From Methanosarcinales archaeon (GTDB taxonomy: Archaea > Halobacteriota > Syntropharchaeia > Alkanophagales > Methanospirareceae), in assembly GCA_009618475.1 (NCBI GenBank), contig WJOV01000008.1, forward strand, positions 1 to 7,849: a stretch of DNA of 7,849 nt, given 5' to 3'. How positions within the stretch are numbered: the first letter of the stretch is position 1; each line of letters begins with the position of its first letter. The notes below the pieces were generated by a model that saw only the letters and a program-made list of their open reading frames with translations, had not been told where the DNA came from and did no database searches. Positions 5,550 through 7,849 of this stretch are shown piece by piece. The position numbers and the translations under genes are program-made.

Positions 5550-7727
5550 CCAATTGTTGTATTTCTTGCCATTTGCATCGGTGAATTCGGTGCAGTTTAT
5601 CACTCCTCCTGTTACGTCCTTGCTTTTCGCATGGATTATCTGCGGATAAGAGCCTGTGCGTATAGTGTAGTTGTAAGTTTTACCAATTTCTAACGTAAGT
5701 GGCGCATCAAACGTTATGTAATGGTAATCGCCGCTTTGGTAACCCTTCCAACGTCCTTCTCCTATCTTTGTTCCATCTTGTTCATAGAATGCGGCATACT
5801 CGCTATGTCCACCCGTTCCAGTGCAGGGATAAGTGTACATTCTTTGTATCGTGATCGTACCATTGTGCGTTCCCATTATGCTTGGATAACTACCCTCACC
5901 TGTATCAAATATGCCATGAGTTACTACAATATTTCCTGTACACATGAAGTCGTCACTGCCCGCAGCAGAAATTATATCCTCTATTATCGCAGCAATTTCC
6001 TCTTGCGTCTTGTTTGACACGTCTATCGCACCAAGCTCTGGACCTGCTCCGTCCAAATCCATGATGCTGTCAATATAGGAATAACTTGAACTCCCGTAAA
6101 TTTCATCTCTATCAGGACTGAGCACGAGTATCGTGTAGTTTCCAATATCTGCATCGCTATCAACTTTTATCTTTTTGTAGAAGTTGTAGTTCGTAGAATT
6201 ACAAAATGTTGGAACTGTATATATCGTAGTGCCATACAAACCAGCCATTCCTGTCCCGTTTCCCCCTTTCGGGGATATTGTGACGATTTCAACGTAATTC
6301 GACGATGCGTTACCATAAATCTCGAAACTGTCGCCAGGAGGAACCGTAGCTTTTGTGATAGTCACATTTAAGTGCGTTTCTAACATTAGTATTACCGCGG
6401 ATCCATCAGCAGTTTCTCCACTGGTATCATCGTATGGTGGTGCTACCGCTGGTCTATCGATGAATGCCTTCAATCTCACAGAACCCGGAACAGAAAATAA
6501 CCCGCCACATGCCGTAGTTGTATTTATCTCCTTCTCAAATTGTCCGTTCACATCAATTACGAGCCGATCTAATTCCGGGTATGCTCTATCATCCACCGCG
6601 ATGGTTACCCGTTCACCTGAGGTTGCATGCCCCTTTATCATAAGCCTCTCTCCGATTGCCACCATGGTCGGCATGTCAAAGGTTACTCCTTTCTCTTCAA
6701 CCGAGATATCAACAGTGTCATAGTCGCCATAACGTGGACCACTTTTAACGGTTACCTTTATCGTGTAACTCCCTGTTTCGTTAAATTTGACTACGTAAGT
6801 CCTTGTTCCGTCCGCGTCAATAGTGCCAGCGAAATTATCCTTTCCATCAGCCGAACTTGGAGTGTCCTCTACACCACCTACGAAGAGCACATGGGGACTC
6901 GAAGGAGTGGCGTTGAGCCATATTCTATCGCCTGCTGCACCCGTTACAGTGAGTTTTATTGTCTGAAGCTCTATTACGGTAGTCTTTTCTGCGCTAATGT
7001 CTATTTCACCTGTTGTTATTATTAGGTCCTTTATAGCGCTGCTCGCATCCAATCCACATGCATATTCCGGTCTGGTTTTTATCTGGAATGTGTAATCACC
7101 GACTTTCCAGCCTGTTGTAGCGATATTTGACGTTGCAACTCCAAACGCCTTTAACGCAGCAACTGTTATGTTTGAAAAGTCTTGGCCGTCTGTTGGATTA
7201 TGGTCTATTTTAAAACCATCCGGATCAATTATTTCGAGATCAACTTTGTCGTTGTCGAATAGGTTTATTCCACCGGTATCTATTGTAAGGTTCGTTCCCA
7301 CAGCGATGAACGACACTTCACTTGTCCCAACTTTAAGTGACAGTGGTATATTGGGGATTTCGACTGCAAGAGATGTGTTAACTGTGCCTGCCGTTGTATT
7401 GGTCGCCCTTAAAGTAAGCGTCGGGTCCCAATTGACGTTATAAACCGTACCGCCAGACCATGGTCCAGCGTAGTAATACCAAAATCCGTCGTGGAACTTC
7501 AGTACTTTGACATTCTCTGGGTCCGTCCATATATTAGCTCCAGTAGTATTAAATTGTACATTCTGGCCTACCAGCACTGTCTCTGTTAGATTAGCGCCGA
7601 TGTAATTGAAGTTATCACCTTTGCTTACAGCACTTACCGTCGGCACCATCGCTACCATTACAGAAGCGAGCATAATCGCTGCCAATAATATACCTATTAT
7701 CGCTTTACCTTTCATCTTTGTGTTCAT
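5526..7727 (-). CDS. S-layer-like surface glycoprotein, paralogue 1 (intact)
   Basis: This protein of about 733 residues has a basic n-region, a hydrophobic signal segment (about 9-33) and likely cleavage after VSA (33). It then has a DUF3821-like head (to about residue 235, with GDNFNYIG, TNLTIDTGGINLF and YACGLD) and three beta-sandwich Ig-like segments. A TQEEIAAIIEDI-AAGSDD linker leads to a C-terminal domain of about 129 residues with YPSIMGTHNGT, CTGTGGH, YNYTIRTGSYPQI and a final WIPAIRLE. I count 18 N-x-S/T sequons, fitting an archaeal N-glycosylated envelope protein. There is no PGF-type or transmembrane anchor, so attachment would be through other layer components or the C-terminal domain. 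A GTG at 7742 also opens this frame, but it lies within the Shine-Dalgarno stretch (AGGAGGTG, 7740-7747), so ATG 7727 is the better start. Nearest relative: the adjacent downstream paralogue, with which it shares blocks of identical DNA. A structural role is inferred, and the exact layer function is unknown. Confidence 0.82.
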   Translation of the reverse strand: MNTKMKGKAIIGILLAAIMLASVMVAMVPTVSAVSKGDNFNYIGANLTETVLVGQNVQFNTTGANIWTDPENVKVLKFHDGFWYYYAGPWSGGTVYNVNWDPTLTLRATNTTAGTVNTSLAVEIPNIPLSLKVGTSEVSFIAVGTNLTIDTGGINLFDNDKVDLEIIDPDGFKIDHNPTDGQDFSNITVAALKAFGVATSNIATTGWKVGDYTFQIKTRPEYACGLDASSAIKDLIITTGEIDISAEKTTVIELQTIKLTVTGAAGDRIWLNATPSSPHVLFVGGVEDTPSSADGKDNFAGTIDADGTRTYVVKFNETGSYTIKVTVKSGPRYGDYDTVDISVEEKGVTFDMPTMVAIGERLMIKGHATSGERVTIAVDDRAYPELDRLVIDVNGQFEKEINTTTACGGLFSVPGSVRLKAFIDRPAVAPPYDDTSGETADGSAVILMLETHLNVTITKATVPPGDSFEIYGNASSNYVEIVTISPKGGNGTGMAGLYGTTIYTVPTFCNSTNYNFYKKIKVDSDADIGNYTILVLSPDRDEIYGSSSYSYIDSIMDLDGAGPELGAIDVSNKTQEEIAAIIEDIISAAGSDDFMCTGNIVVTHGIFDTGEGSYPSIMGTHNGTITIQRMYTYPCTGTGGHSEYAAFYEQDGTKIGEGRWKGYQSGDYHYITFDAPLTLEIGKTYNYTIRTGSYPQIIHAKSKDVTGGVINCTEFTDANGKKYNNWIPAIRLE
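6858..6894. repeat. 37-bp block identical in both surface-protein genes (copy in paralogue 1)
   Basis: Identical to 4581-4617; it encodes the same HVLFVGGVEDTP segment with the same codons. Confidence 0.85.
7252..7300. repeat. 49-bp block identical in both surface-protein genes (copy in paralogue 1)
   Basis: Identical to 4963-5011; it encodes GTNLTIDTGGINLFDN with the same codons. Confidence 0.88.
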
Positions 7728-7739
7728 TTTTTCCTTTTT

Positions 7740-7747
7740 CACCTCCT
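7740..7747 (-). promoter_or_regulatory. Strong Shine-Dalgarno of paralogue 1
   Basis: AGGAGGTG on the minus strand is a near-perfect anti-16S match. It contains the alternative GTG codon (7742), which argues against that codon as the start. The spacing to ATG 7727 is 12 bases, slightly long. A second AAGGA at 7732-7736 sits nearer the ATG. Confidence 0.7.
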
Positions 7748-7758
7748 ATTTGTTTGGG

Positions 7759-7769
7759 TATTTATAAAG
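7759..7769 (-). promoter_or_regulatory. TATA box of the surface-protein operon
   Basis: CTTTATAAATA on the minus strand is close to the archaeal TATA consensus, with purine-rich sequence upstream that could act as BRE. The expected transcript start is about 25 bases downstream, near 7738-7740, which would remove most of the Shine-Dalgarno sequence. Either the start is slightly upstream of that or the distal TATA at 7835-7844 is also used. Confidence 0.6.
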
Positions 7770-7788
7770 CGCCCTTCTTCAGCGCTTT
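7766..7788. other. Inverted repeat overlapping the TATA box
   Basis: AAAGCGC (7766-7772) and GCGCTTT (7782-7788) are perfect 7-bp arms around a 9-base spacer. One arm overlaps the TATA box at 7759-7769. It could be an operator that blocks TBP binding, or a leader hairpin if transcription starts further upstream. Confidence 0.5.
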
Positions 7789-7804
7789 CATCCGAAGGGA
7801 TGAA
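7787..7804. other. Tight hairpin upstream of the surface-protein operon
   Basis: TTCATCC (7787-7793) and GGATGAA (7798-7804) are perfect 7-bp arms with a four-base loop (CTTC when read on the minus strand). It abuts the other inverted repeat, sharing two bases with it. In RNA it would be a stable small hairpin, either the end of an upstream transcript or part of a structured 5' leader. Confidence 0.5.
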
Positions 7805-7834
7805 CGTGAAATGTTTAAGGCATCGAGAATATCC

Positions 7835-7844
7835 ATTTTTAAAC
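7835..7844 (-). promoter_or_regulatory. Possible distal TATA box
   Basis: GTTTAAAAAT on the minus strand would place a start near 7812-7815, giving a leader of about 85 bases that holds both hairpins and the full Shine-Dalgarno sequence. The match to the TATA consensus is weaker than that of the proximal box. Confidence 0.3.
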
Positions 7845-7849
7845 TACGA

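Noticed and set aside
7740..7742. GTG as the start of paralogue 1
   Set aside because: The codon is part of the Shine-Dalgarno sequence itself and has no ribosome binding site upstream, so ATG 7727 is preferred.

Overview
The window looks like a chromosomal segment from a methane-cycling archaeon of the Halobacteriota type (a methanogen, or an ANME or alkane-oxidising relative). Four signals support this: a DUF2119-type protein, a family I know only from archaea and mostly methanogens; a CooC-type nickel-maturation ATPase for CO dehydrogenase; two large secreted N-glycosylation-rich surface proteins with DUF3821-like heads; and TATA-box promoters of archaeal form. The exact lineage cannot be fixed from the sequence alone.

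Layout, left to right. Positions 2-58 may hold the last codons of an upstream gene. 88-732 (+) encodes a DUF2119 protein that carries residues resembling the zinc site of the M14/AstE carboxypeptidase fold. Converging on it is a short minus-strand gene start with a strong ribosome binding site (from 814) that runs into the DUF2119 3' end and appears to be a gene stump. Three 11-bp tandem repeats lie just upstream of it (829-861). 926-1847 (-) is a broken COG2865/Schlafen-AlbA-type regulator: the N-terminal AlbA_2 half and the RecG-like ATPase-fold half are in different frames, with about 50-60 residues missing between them. A 73-bp divergent spacer with an A/T palindrome separates it from 1921-2691 (+), a complete CooC-like MinD/ParA ATPase with the deviant Walker A motif and a CxC nickel-binding motif. 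A short, probably 3'-truncated hypothetical gene (2719-2973, -) converges on it.

The right 60% of the window (3078-7727, -) is a tandem pair of paralogous surface (S-layer-like) proteins. The upstream copy (5526-7727) is intact: signal peptide, DUF3821-like head, Ig-like repeats and a C-terminal domain of about 129 residues. The downstream copy (3078-5474) has gained an extra Ig-like domain, and its C-terminal domain is cut about 54 residues early. The cut falls exactly at the inverted-repeat end of a roughly 110-bp MITE-like element (3035-3147), which supplies the last 22 codons and the stop. A stem-loop followed by a T-rich tract separates the two genes. A strong TATA box, two hairpins and a Shine-Dalgarno sequence lie upstream of the first.

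Functionally, the surface-protein pair is one unit (cell envelope), the CooC gene belongs to CODH/acetyl-CoA maturation, and the rest is a patch of decayed or truncated genes between them. The region therefore looks like a rearrangement-prone junction. I found no CRISPR array, tRNA, rRNA or clearly new multi-gene system. The most interesting signals are the MITE-truncated surface-protein paralogue, the mosaic conservation between the two copies, and the metallopeptidase-like residues in DUF2119.
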